A stretch of 43,529 bases of DNA from an uncultured Pseudoxanthomonas sp. (lineage in GTDB: Bacteria > Pseudomonadota > Gammaproteobacteria > Xanthomonadales > Xanthomonadaceae). Within the stretch, counting starts at the first letter, position 1; each line of letters begins with the position of its first letter. Shown here one piece after another: positions 33,297 to 40,753 of the stretch. Under the pieces are notes generated by a model that made no database searches, was not told the origin of the DNA, and saw only the letters and a program-made list of their open reading frames with translations. The DNA is taken from assembly GCA_937975725.1 (NCBI GenBank), contig CALJUL010000050.1:1-43529 (forward strand), read 5' to 3'. Both the position numbers and the translations under genes were made by a program.

Positions 33297-33319
33297 CCGC
33301 TTATAACCACAAGGAATAT
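33297..33319. promoter_or_regulatory. Candidate CysB box between cysB and cysG
   Basis: CTTATAACCACAAGGAATAT, an AT-rich imperfect inverted repeat (ATAACC...GGAATAT) in the divergent gap, 67 bases upstream of the cysB ATG. It shares TGGTTAT (minus strand) with the cysD/cysJ gap. Assignment to CysB is inference. Confidence 0.4.
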
Positions 33320-33395
33320 GCTGCTGGGCGTATGTCATTTCCTGCGCCTCATGACCGAGCGTTAGGGTCATCAGCCCCGACCCATCGGCCCGACC

Positions 33396-34850
33396 GTGAG
33401 CGCACCGCTGTTTCCCCTGTTCGCCGACCTGCGTGGCCGCCCGGTGCTGGTGGTCGGCGGCGGCGCGGTGGCCGAGCGCAAGACCCAGGCCCTGCTGCAT
33501 GCCGGCGCCCGCCCGCGGGTGGGCGCGCCGGCACTGACCCCGCGCCTGCGGGCGTGGCACGAGGCCGGACGGATCGACTGGATCGAAGGCCGCTTCGAGG
33601 CCGGCTGGCTGGCCGGCGCCTGGCTGGTGGTGGCGGCGACCGGCGACGCCGCCGTCAACTGCGCCGTGGCCGCCGCCGCCGAGGCCCGCCAGGTGCTGGC
33701 GAACGTGGTGGACGACGCCACCCTGTCCAGCTTCCAGGTGCCGGCCGTGGTCGAGCGCGGCGCGCTGCAGGTCGCCATTTCCAGCGGCGGCGGCGCGCCG
33801 ATGCTGGCCCGCCACCTGCGCCGGCAACTGGAAACGCTGCTGGACGATTCCTGGACCGCACTGGCCGACCTGTTCGTCCGCCAGCGCAGCCGCATTCGCC
33901 ACCGCTTCCCCGACGTGGGCGAACGCCGCCGCTTCTTCGAACGCCTGCTCGCCGGCCCGCTGCCTCGGCTGTACCGGCAGCGGCTGCATGCGCAGGCGGA
34001 AAACCTGTTCGACGCATCGCTGGATGCCGCCGCCGCGTCCGCGCCGCAAGGCTCGGTGGCCCTGGTCGGCGCCGGCCCGGGCGACGCCGGCCTGCTCACC
34101 CTCAACGCGCTGCGTGCCCTGAACGAAGCCGACGTGGTGCTGCACGACCGCCTGGTCAGCGAGGACGTGCTGCGCCTGGGCCGCCGCGACGCCACCTACG
34201 TGGAAGTGGGCAAGTCGGCCGGCGCGCACAGCGCGCGCCAGGACGACATCCACGCGCTGATGCTGGAGCACGCGCGGCAGGGCAAGCGCGTGGTGCGGCT
34301 GAAGGGCGGCGATCCGTTCGTGTTCGGCCGCGGCGGCGAGGAACTGGAATTCCTACGCGCGCATGCCGTGCCCTACGAAGTGGTGCCCGGCATCACCGCC
34401 GCGCTGGCCTGCGCCGCCTACGCCGGCGTGCCCCTGACCCACCGCGACCACGCGCAGTCGGTGCGCCTGGTCACGGCGCATTGCCGCGATTCGCTGGACA
34501 CGCTGGACTGGGCCGCGCTGGCGCAGGGCCGGCAGACCCTGGCCGTCTACATGGGCGTGGCCGGGCTGGACCGCCTGCGCGAGCGCCTGTTGGCGCACGG
34601 ACGCGCGCCGTCCACGCCGTTCGCGCTGGTGGAGAACGGCTCGCGCCGCGACCAGCGGGTGGTCACCGGCACCCTGGCCAACCTGCCCGAGACCGCGCGC
34701 GCCCACCACGTGGGCTCGCCCGCGCTGCTGATCCTGGGCGAAGTGGCCGCGCTGGCGCAGTCGCTGCATTGGTTCGGCGCGGCGCCGCTGGCCGCCGCCG
34801 CACCCACACATTCCCGCAACCCGGCCGCGCGCACACTGCAGGCCGCCTGA
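33396..34850 (+). CDS. cysG: Siroheme synthase CysG
   Basis: 484 residues, GTG start. It makes siroheme, the CysI cofactor, from uroporphyrinogen III. The N-terminal half (~1-210) is the NAD-dependent precorrin-2 dehydrogenase/ferrochelatase (VLVVGGGAVAERK, VVAATGD, ISSGGGAPMLARHLRRQLE). The C-terminal half (~215-470) is SAM-dependent uroporphyrinogen III methyltransferase (LVGAGPGDAGLLTLNALRAL, VLHDRLVS, RLKGGDPFVFGRGGEE, VPGITAALACAAYAGVPLTHRD, VYMGV, ALVENGSRRDQRVV). It is 25 bases upstream of cysK on the same strand, an operon in the sulfate assimilation block. Confidence 0.96.
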   Translation: MSAPLFPLFADLRGRPVLVVGGGAVAERKTQALLHAGARPRVGAPALTPRLRAWHEAGRIDWIEGRFEAGWLAGAWLVVAATGDAAVNCAVAAAAEARQVLANVVDDATLSSFQVPAVVERGALQVAISSGGGAPMLARHLRRQLETLLDDSWTALADLFVRQRSRIRHRFPDVGERRRFFERLLAGPLPRLYRQRLHAQAENLFDASLDAAAASAPQGSVALVGAGPGDAGLLTLNALRALNEADVVLHDRLVSEDVLRLGRRDATYVEVGKSAGAHSARQDDIHALMLEHARQGKRVVRLKGGDPFVFGRGGEELEFLRAHAVPYEVVPGITAALACAAYAGVPLTHRDHAQSVRLVTAHCRDSLDTLDWAALAQGRQTLAVYMGVAGLDRLRERLLAHGRAPSTPFALVENGSRRDQRVVTGTLANLPETARAHHVGSPALLILGEVAALAQSLHWFGAAPLAAAAPTHSRNPAARTLQAA

Positions 34851-34875
34851 CGCTTTTCCCTTCCCCGGAGATCCC

Positions 34876-35850
34876 ATGGCCATCTACGACAGCATCCTGG
34901 ACACCGTCGGCCGCACGCCCGTCGTGAAGCTGCACCGCATCGCGCCGGAGCACGTCACGCTCTACGCCAAGGTCGAGTCCTTCAACCCCGGCGGCTCGGT
35001 GAAGGACCGCCTGGCGCTGGCCATCGTGCTGGACGCCGAGGCCAAGGGCCTGCTGAAGCCCGGCGACACCATCGTCGAGGCCACTTCGGGCAACACTGGC
35101 GTGGCGCTGGCGATGGTCGCCGCCGCGCGCGGCTACAAGTTCGTCGCCACGATGGTGGAGACCTTCTCCATCGAGCGCCGCAAGCTGATGCGCGCCTACG
35201 GCGCCAAGGTGATCCTGACGCCCGCGGCCGAGCGCGGCACCGGCATGGTGCGCAAGGCCGAGGAGCTGGCGAAGAAGCACGGCTGGTTCCTGGCCCGCCA
35301 GTTCGCCAATCCCGCCAATCCCGCCTACCACCGGCAGACCACGGCGGCGGAAATCCTGCGCGACTTCGCCGGCCGGCGCCTGGACCACTTCGTCACCGGC
35401 TGGGGCACCGGCGGCACCCTGACCGGCGTGGGCGAAGTGCTGAAGCTGGCGCGCCCGGACGTGCGCATCACCGCCGCCGAGCCGGCCGGCGCGTCGCTGC
35501 TGCAAGGCAAGGAATGGCAGCCGCACAAGATCCAGGGCTGGACGCCGGACTTCGTGCCGGACGTGCTGAACCGCGCGGCCGCCGACGAAGTGCTGCCGGT
35601 CGCCGACACCGACGCCATCGCCACCGCGCGCCGGCTGGCCGCGGAGGAAGGCATCTTCGTCGGCATCTCCGCCGGCGCCACCGTGGCCGCCGCCCTGCAG
35701 GTGGCGCAGAAGGCCAGGCCCGGCGACGTGCTGCTGGCGATGCTGCCCGACACCGGCGAGCGCTACTTCTCCACGCCGCTGTTCGAAGGCGTCAACGAAG
35801 GCTCGGACGACGACTGGCTGGCCTCGGTGGGCGAAGCCTCGCTGCCCTGA
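34876..35850 (+). CDS. cysK: Cysteine synthase A (O-acetylserine sulfhydrylase)
   Basis: 324 residues. A PLP enzyme that replaces the acetate of O-acetylserine by sulfide. The PLP lysine lies in NPGGSVKDRLAL, the substrate loop in EATSGNTGVALAM, the PLP phosphate loop in TGWGTGGTLTGVGEVLK, and the serine that contacts the pyridine nitrogen in VGISAGATVAAALQ. QPHKIQGWTPDFVP matches the CysK type rather than CysM. CGGAG lies just before the ATG. It ends the cysG-cysK operon; a 10-bp hairpin follows at 35875-35900. Confidence 0.96.
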   Translation: MAIYDSILDTVGRTPVVKLHRIAPEHVTLYAKVESFNPGGSVKDRLALAIVLDAEAKGLLKPGDTIVEATSGNTGVALAMVAAARGYKFVATMVETFSIERRKLMRAYGAKVILTPAAERGTGMVRKAEELAKKHGWFLARQFANPANPAYHRQTTAAEILRDFAGRRLDHFVTGWGTGGTLTGVGEVLKLARPDVRITAAEPAGASLLQGKEWQPHKIQGWTPDFVPDVLNRAAADEVLPVADTDAIATARRLAAEEGIFVGISAGATVAAALQVAQKARPGDVLLAMLPDTGERYFSTPLFEGVNEGSDDDWLASVGEASLP

Positions 35851-35874
35851 GCACCGCCGCACGCGGCTACCCGC

Positions 35875-35900
35875 GCGGCGCGGATGCAAGTCCGCGCCGC
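35875..35900. terminator. GC-rich hairpin after cysK
   Basis: GCGGCGCGGA and TCCGCGCCGC pair perfectly around a TGCAAG loop. There is no T-tract, so termination activity is uncertain. Confidence 0.45.
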
Positions 35901-35905
35901 CACCG

Positions 35906-36035
35906 TCAGTACATCGGGATCCACAGCAGCCAGCACGACAGCACGCTGACCAGGAGTTGGATCAGCCCCTTCTGGTTGTAGCCGGCATAGAAATTGTGCA
36001 CGCCCGGCAGGCCCTGCAGCGCACCGAAACCGGCA
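35906..36035 (-). pseudogene. Truncated TM2-domain membrane protein remnant
   Basis: The minus strand reads FGALQGLPGVHNFYAGYNQK followed by GLIQLLVSVLSCWLLWIPMY and a stop: the G-x-H-x-F-Y turn and second membrane helix of a TM2 domain. No start codon or first helix is present upstream (the frame runs into the end of the VOC gene), and the usual tail after PMY is missing. It is a gene fragment left between cysK and the VOC gene. Confidence 0.65.
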
Positions 36036-36059
36036 TGTGTAAGGCATGCCTGGGGCAGC

Positions 36060-36446
36060 TCACTGCTCGTAGAGCTCCAGCGGCAGGTCGTCGGGGTCGG
36101 GGAAGAAGGTGAAGCGCCGGCCGGTGTGTTCGTCCATGCGGACCGGTTCGCATGCCACGCCGTGGTCGTGCAGGTGCGCGATGGCCGTGTCGAGGTCGGC
36201 CACGCGCAAGGCCAGGTGGCGCAGGCCGCAGGCTTCCGGCCGCGACACGCGCGGCGGCGGCGACGGGAAGGAGAACAACTCGACCTGTGTGCCATCGGGT
36301 AGCGCCAGGTCGAGCTTCCAGGAATCGCGCTCGGCGCGGTGGTGCTCGGCGACGATGTGCAGGCCCAGCACCTCCGTGTAGAAGCACTTCGACCGCGCGT
36401 AGTCGGACACGATGAGGGCGACGTGATGCAGGCCGGCGATTTTCAT
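36060..36446 (-). CDS. VOC-family metalloprotein, YaeR/GloA2-like
   Basis: 128 residues, one full glyoxalase-type fold of two beta-alpha-beta3 modules. It begins LHHVALIVSDYARSKCFYTE and continues with RDSWKLDLALPDGTQVELFS, FPSPPPRVSRPEACGLRHLA, and ends DPDDLPLELYEQ. The candidate metal ligands (His in LHHVAL, Glu in QVELFS, His in LRHLAL, Glu in PLELYE) are all present. The wording matches E. coli YaeR closely; a glyoxalase-like or dioxygenase-like role is possible but unproven. A REP hairpin separates it from emrB upstream on the same strand. Confidence 0.88.
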   Translation of the reverse strand: MKIAGLHHVALIVSDYARSKCFYTEVLGLHIVAEHHRAERDSWKLDLALPDGTQVELFSFPSPPPRVSRPEACGLRHLALRVADLDTAIAHLHDHGVACEPVRMDEHTGRRFTFFPDPDDLPLELYEQ

Positions 36447-36481
36447 GCGGGCATTGTAGGCGGAGGCGTCCAGCTTGCTCT

Positions 36482-36536
36482 TGTAGGAGGGCCTTCAGGC
36501 CCGACCGCAAAGCATCGGGCCTGAAGGCCCTTCTAC
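36482..36536. repeat. REP-like inverted pair, GGGCCTTCAGGCCC variant
   Basis: TGTAGGAGGGCCTTCAGGCC and, after a short spacer, TCGGGCCTGAAGGCCCTTCT plus ACG: two head-to-head copies able to form a long hairpin. The core differs from the GAGCGACG type. It lies between the emrB stop and the VOC gene start and may end or stabilise the emr transcript. Confidence 0.85.
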
Positions 36537-36563
36537 GTGCATTCGGCCAGCGTGGCCGCAGGC

Positions 36564-38126
36564 TCAATGCGCGGCGGCAGCATCCGCGCCTGCACTACCG
36601 GACGGCGCTTTGCCGCCGCGCATCAGCAGCACCAGCGGCATCGACGCCAACGTCAGCAGCATCATCAGCTTGAAGTCGTTGAGATAGCCGATGGCCGCGG
36701 CCTGCCGGTTCACTTCGGCATTCAACAGGGCAAGCCCGGTCGCCGTGGACGGGTCCATCGCCGCCGGCAGCAGCGTGGTCTCGGCGCCGAAGGCGGGAAT
36801 GCGCGCGGCGATCTCGGCATGGTTCACCTGCATGCTGCGCGAGAGCAGGGTCATCACCACCGAGATGCCCACCGACGAACCGATGTTGCGCACCAGGCTG
36901 AAGAGACCGGCGGCCTCGGTGCGCTGGTGCGGTTCCAGGGTGGCGTAGGCGACGGTGGAGATGGGCACGAACACCAGCCCCAGCCCCATGCCCTGCACCA
37001 CGCCTAGCCAGACCACGGCCTGCATGGAGGCGGTCGGGCCGAATTCGGTCATGCCGTGCAGCGAGGCCACCATCAGCGCCATGCCCACCAGGATCGGCCA
37101 GCGCGCGTCCACGCGGCCGAGCAGCCGGCCGACGATCATCATGCTGAACATCGTGCCCACGCCGCGCGGCGCCAGCACCAGGCCGATGGTCAGCACCGGG
37201 TAGTTCATCAGCGTGCTGAGGTACGGCGGCAGCAGCGCCAGCGTGGCGAACAGCACGATGCCGACGATGAAGATCAGCGCGCAGCCGACCGCGAAGTTGG
37301 CGTTCTTCAACAAGCCCAGGTCCAGCAGCGCATGGTCGCGCCGGCGCCACCACCACAGTCCGTACATGTACAGCGCCAGGAAAGCCAGCGCGGCTTCGAC
37401 CTGGATCTCCACGCTGCCGAACCAGTCCTCGCTCTGCCCGCGGTCCAGGAACAGTTGCAGCGCGCCGATGCCCAGCGCCAGCAGGCCCAGGCCCACGCCG
37501 TCCAGCGGCCGCTGGTGCGGCACGTCCTTCTTCACGCTGGCCATGATGCCGACCAGCGCCAGGATGCCGATCGGCAGGTTGATCAGGAACACCCAGTGCC
37601 AACTGTAGTTCTGGGTCAGGAAGCCACCCAGCGGCGGGCCGAGGATGGGGCCGACCATGATGCCCATGCCCCACATCGCCATCGCCGCGCCGTGCTTCTC
37701 CTTCGGAAACGCATCGAGCAGCAGCGACTGCGAGATCGGCACCAGCGAAGCGCCAAACACGCCCTGCAGGATGCGGAACAGCACCATCTCGCCGATGCCG
37801 GTGGCGATGCCGCACAGCAGCGAGGCGACGGTGAAGCCGCTGACCGCGATGATCAGCAGGCGGCGCCGACCGAGGCGGCCGGCCAGCCAGCCGGTCACCG
37901 GCGTCAGGATGGCCGCGGCGACGATGTAGCTGGTCAGCACCCACGACACCTGGTCCTGGGTGGCCGACAGCGAGCCCTGCATGTCCGGCAGCGCGACGTT
38001 GGCGATGGTGGTGTCCAGCGCCTGCATCAGCGTGGCCAGCATCACCGAGCCGACCAGCAGCGTGCGCTTGCCGCCGTTGCCGTCGTCGTGCACGGTGGCG
38101 GCTGCGGGAGAGGCGGGAGTGCTCAT
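36564..38126 (-). CDS. emrB: MFS drug:H+ antiporter, DHA2 family (EmrB/QacA type)
   Basis: 520 residues with about 14 transmembrane segments. Family motifs: LMQALDTTIANVALPDMQGS in TM1, motif A region TGWLAGRLGRRRLL, motif C GIMVGPILGPPLGGFL in TM5, and NYSWHWVFLINLPIG. With EmrA it forms a pump that moves hydrophobic drugs or uncouplers across both membranes, probably with an outer-membrane TolC partner encoded elsewhere. Third gene of emrR-emrA-emrB; 138 bases separate it from emrA, filled by a MITE-like inverted repeat. The ATG at 38126 is chosen; the upstream extension has no family likeness. Confidence 0.93.
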   Translation of the reverse strand: MSTPASPAAATVHDDGNGGKRTLLVGSVMLATLMQALDTTIANVALPDMQGSLSATQDQVSWVLTSYIVAAAILTPVTGWLAGRLGRRRLLIIAVSGFTVASLLCGIATGIGEMVLFRILQGVFGASLVPISQSLLLDAFPKEKHGAAMAMWGMGIMVGPILGPPLGGFLTQNYSWHWVFLINLPIGILALVGIMASVKKDVPHQRPLDGVGLGLLALGIGALQLFLDRGQSEDWFGSVEIQVEAALAFLALYMYGLWWWRRRDHALLDLGLLKNANFAVGCALIFIVGIVLFATLALLPPYLSTLMNYPVLTIGLVLAPRGVGTMFSMMIVGRLLGRVDARWPILVGMALMVASLHGMTEFGPTASMQAVVWLGVVQGMGLGLVFVPISTVAYATLEPHQRTEAAGLFSLVRNIGSSVGISVVMTLLSRSMQVNHAEIAARIPAFGAETTLLPAAMDPSTATGLALLNAEVNRQAAAIGYLNDFKLMMLLTLASMPLVLLMRGGKAPSGSAGADAAAAH

Positions 38127-38174
38127 GGAAGATTCCGGAAGGGACCGGCGCGCAGGCCGCGCGACGATCCAGAG

Positions 38175-38252
38175 GTCACCCGGGGCGCGGCGTCGGCGGA
38201 GTCGGGCCCCACCACAGTGCCTTCGGCCGCGTCGGCGCACGCCCGGGATGAC
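38175..38252. repeat. MITE-like inverted repeat between emrA and emrB
   Basis: A 78-base segment bounded by GTCACCCGGGGCG and CGCCCGGGATGAC, which are inverted repeats matching at 11 of 13 positions. Interior is GC-rich without coding sense. It explains the unusually wide gap in this operon. Confidence 0.55.
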
Positions 38253-38264
38253 ATGGAAACAGGT

Positions 38265-39359
38265 TCAGCGCGCGGCGGTTGCGCGTGCGGTCGCGCCCGC
38301 GCCGTCGCGCAGGTCGACGTGCACGTCGGCGCTCATGCCGGCACGCAGTTGTGGCGCATCGGCGCGGTCGGCGCTGTCGATCTCCAGCCGCACCGGGATG
38401 CGCTGCACGATCTTCACCCAGTTGCCGGTGGCGTTCTGCGGCGGCAGCACACTGAACTCGGCGCCCGAGGCCGGTGCGATGGAGGCCACGTGCGCCTTCC
38501 ACTTCACGCCGGGGTAGCTGTCGACTTCGATGGTCGCCGGCTGGCCGATCTTCATCTTCGCCAGCTCGGTCTCCTTGAAGTTGGCTTCCACCCAGATCGG
38601 CGAGGTGGCGACCAGCGGCATCGCGGTCTGGCCGATGTTGACGTATTCGCCCACCTGCAGGTCGTGCAGGCCGACGATGCCGTCCACCGGCGCGCGCACC
38701 TCGGCGTGCGCCAGGTCCAGCTTCGCCTTCGCCAGCATCGCCATGGCGGCGCGGTATTCGGGCAGGTCCTGCGTCGGCGTGCCGGGGCTGCCGCTCAGCG
38801 AGGCGGTGGCCTCGGACTGGCTGGCGATGGCGTCGGCCAGATCGGTGCGCGCTTCGGCCACGGCGTGGCGGGCGTCGTCCAGCATCTTGCGCGAAACCAG
38901 TTGCTGGCCGGCGAGCTGCTGCATGCGCTGGAAATCGCGCTGCGCCCACGCCAGCGTCTCGCGCGCGGCCTGGATCGACGTGCCGGTGCCGACGACCTTG
39001 GCGCGGCTGGCGCTGGCCGAGTTGGCCATGCGCGCGACCAGCGCCTCGTTCTGCACCACCGCGATCTGCAACGGATCGGCGTCGATGCGGAACAGCAGGT
39101 CGCCCTTCTTCACCGGCTGGTTCTGCTGCACGGCCACTTCGACCACGCGGCCGCCGACCTGCGGCGCGATCAGGATACGCTCGGCCTTGACGTAGGCGTT
39201 GTCGGTGCCGACCTTGTGGCCGGACGCCCACCATTCCCAGCCGAAGAAGCCGGCGACGAGGAGCGGGCCGCCGATCCACAGCCAGACCGGCACGCGGCGG
39301 CGTCTGGGAGTAGCGGGCTTGGCCGCGCTTTCGGCGGCCGCGTTGATCTTGCTGGTCAT
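38265..39359 (-). CDS. emrA: EmrA-type periplasmic adaptor (HlyD family secretion protein)
   Basis: 364 residues. A short cytoplasmic N-terminus and one membrane anchor (VPVWLWIGGPLLVAGFFGWE) precede the periplasmic domain: VGTDNAYVKAERILIAPQVG and VVEVAVQQNQPVKKGDLLF (first lipoyl half), a long alpha-hairpin (~95-205), then VRAPVDGIVGLHDLQVGEYV (second half) and WVEANFKETELAKMKIGQPA. It links EmrB to an outer-membrane channel. It starts 8 bases after the emrR stop, so the two are co-transcribed. Confidence 0.93.
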   Translation of the reverse strand: MTSKINAAAESAAKPATPRRRRVPVWLWIGGPLLVAGFFGWEWWASGHKVGTDNAYVKAERILIAPQVGGRVVEVAVQQNQPVKKGDLLFRIDADPLQIAVVQNEALVARMANSASASRAKVVGTGTSIQAARETLAWAQRDFQRMQQLAGQQLVSRKMLDDARHAVAEARTDLADAIASQSEATASLSGSPGTPTQDLPEYRAAMAMLAKAKLDLAHAEVRAPVDGIVGLHDLQVGEYVNIGQTAMPLVATSPIWVEANFKETELAKMKIGQPATIEVDSYPGVKWKAHVASIAPASGAEFSVLPPQNATGNWVKIVQRIPVRLEIDSADRADAPQLRAGMSADVHVDLRDGAGATARATAAR

Positions 39360-39367
39360 GGTAGGGG

Positions 39368-39841
39368 TCAGCTCTTGCGGAGGGAGGCGTCGCCGCGGCT
39401 GGCGCGGTCGAGCTGGGAGAGGTTTTCGCGGATCTGGCCGAGCACCTTGAGCGCGGTGGCCAGTTCGTCCGCATCGATGCCGGCCAGGCAGTCCTCGCGG
39501 ACGGACGTGGCCACGGCCTCGATGTCGGCCATCACCGCCTGGCACGGCGGCAGCAGGTGCAGGCGCCACACGCGGCGGTCGTCGGGATCGCCGCGGCGCT
39601 CGATGAAGCCGGCCTTCTGCAGACGGTCGATCACCCGGCCGACCGCGATGGGCTCCATGTCGAGCAGGTCGGCCAGTTCGGCCTGGGTGATGCCCTGGCT
39701 CTGGTGGATGCGCTTGAGCGCGCGCCATTGCACCCGGGTCAGGCCCAGGTGGGCGGCGCGACGGTCGAACACCCGGCCGAACAGGCGACTGAGGTCGGCG
39801 ATCAGATAGCCGATGGTGTTGTTGGCGGCGGGCGGCTTCAT
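39368..39841 (-). CDS. emrR: MarR-family transcriptional regulator (EmrR/MprA-like)
   Basis: 157 residues, a dimeric winged-helix regulator. The DNA-binding part reads LGLTRVQWRALKRIHQSQGI, TQAELADLLDMEPIAVGRVI and DRLQKAGFIERRGDPDDRRV (wing). As first gene of the operon with emrA and emrB it is expected to repress them until a drug ligand binds. An imperfect inverted repeat at 39860-39884 just upstream is the likely operator. Confidence 0.9.
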   Translation of the reverse strand: MKPPAANNTIGYLIADLSRLFGRVFDRRAAHLGLTRVQWRALKRIHQSQGITQAELADLLDMEPIAVGRVIDRLQKAGFIERRGDPDDRRVWRLHLLPPCQAVMADIEAVATSVREDCLAGIDADELATALKVLGQIRENLSQLDRASRGDASLRKS

Positions 39842-39859
39842 GGGTGCTTATGATATAGA

Positions 39860-39884
39860 TGCCTAAGCAATAATGTTTAAGGCA
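39860..39884. promoter_or_regulatory. Candidate MarR-type operator for the emr operon
   Basis: TGCCTAAGCAATAATGTTTA followed by AGGCA: the outer five bases pair (TGCCT/AGGCA) and the AT-rich centre is partly symmetric. It lies 19 bases upstream of the emrR ATG, in an AT-rich patch that stands out from its surroundings. A -10-like TATCAT lies on the minus strand between it and the gene. Confidence 0.5.
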
Positions 39885-39956
39885 GGCGTATCCCGTTCAG
39901 CCAGCGGCCACCCAAAGCCCGCCGTGGCGGGCCTTGCGCCGGGCTATCCTGAACGG

Positions 39957-40565
39957 ATGCGCACCTCCACCTTGGGCCTGCTGGCCTCCAACCTGCTGAC
40001 GCTGACGCTGGCCCTGGTCTTCGGCTGGGAGGCGGGCTGGCTGATCTGGCCCTACTGGATGCAGAGCGTGGTGATCGGCTTCTACGCCCGCAAGCGCATG
40101 CTGGCGCTGCACGACTTCACCACCGAGGGCTTCACCTCGGGCGGGCGGCGGGTCGCCGAGGACGAAGCCGGCAAGCGCTCCACCGCCCGCTTCTTCACCC
40201 TGCACTACGGCTTCTTCCACGTCATCTACGGCATGTTCCTGCTGGCGCAGCATCCGGTCGCCTCGCCGCGCGACATCGCGCTGCTGGCGCTGTGCGGGCT
40301 GTCGTTCGTGTTCTCGCAGCGGCAGACCTACGCCGTGCAGCATGCGGCCGACCTGCACGGCAGGCCGAGCCTGGGCGCGCTGATGTTCCTGCCCTATCTG
40401 CGCGTGCTGCCGATGCACCTGATCATCCTGTCCAGCGCGGCGATCGGATCCGGCACGCTGGTGATGGTGGTCTTCACCGCGTTGAAGACCGCGTCCGACC
40501 TGGCGATGGACCATGCGGACCGGTGGCTGGCCGAACGCGCGGCGGCGCGGCGTATGGCGCGGTAG
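39957..40565 (+). CDS. DUF6498-like integral membrane protein
   Basis: 202 residues with about five membrane segments: LGLLASNLLTLTLALVFGWE, IWPYWMQSVVIGFYARKRML, FTLHYGFFHVIYGMFLLAQH, IALLALCGLSFVFSQ, and HLIILSSAAIGSGTLVMVVF. The W-P-Y-W-x-Q-S/N segment, a following loop of charged residues and the HYGFFHVIYG helix are typical of the DUF6498 group; function unknown. The ATG at 39957 is preferred over an in-frame ATG at 39873, which would add a hydrophilic 28-residue extension over the emr operator. Confidence 0.75.
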   Translation: MRTSTLGLLASNLLTLTLALVFGWEAGWLIWPYWMQSVVIGFYARKRMLALHDFTTEGFTSGGRRVAEDEAGKRSTARFFTLHYGFFHVIYGMFLLAQHPVASPRDIALLALCGLSFVFSQRQTYAVQHAADLHGRPSLGALMFLPYLRVLPMHLIILSSAAIGSGTLVMVVFTALKTASDLAMDHADRWLAERAAARRMAR

Positions 40566-40703
40566 CCGGCCTGGTCGTCCCGGCGCGCGCGGAGACCCAG
40601 CAACTTTGGCGCTGGAAACCAGGACACCGACTTGTGCTTTCGCAAGAACGACAGGCGTGAACGGAATACATCCGACCATCCACTTCCCGCCGCCGGAAAC
40701 GAA

Positions 40704-40734
40704 GACGCCGGCACAAGGCCGGCGTCGCGATCAC
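40704..40734 (-). terminator. Intrinsic terminator of the aldolase gene
   Basis: GACGCCGGC and GCCGGCGTC form a perfect 9-bp stem with a 5-base loop. On the minus strand the stem is followed by TTCGTTT. It lies about 28 bases after the aldolase stop. Confidence 0.7.
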
Positions 40735-40753
40735 TCCGGGGCAGCGCGGGCGC

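Noticed and set aside
33231..34271. N-terminal extension of cysB across the cysG gene
   Set aside because: CysB similarity begins exactly at MTLTQLRYL (33230); the extension is antisense to the dehydrogenase half of cysG.
4824..36536. REP-like repeats as a CRISPR array
   Set aside because: Copies are dispersed, alternate in orientation and have irregular spacing; there are no regular spacers and no cas genes.
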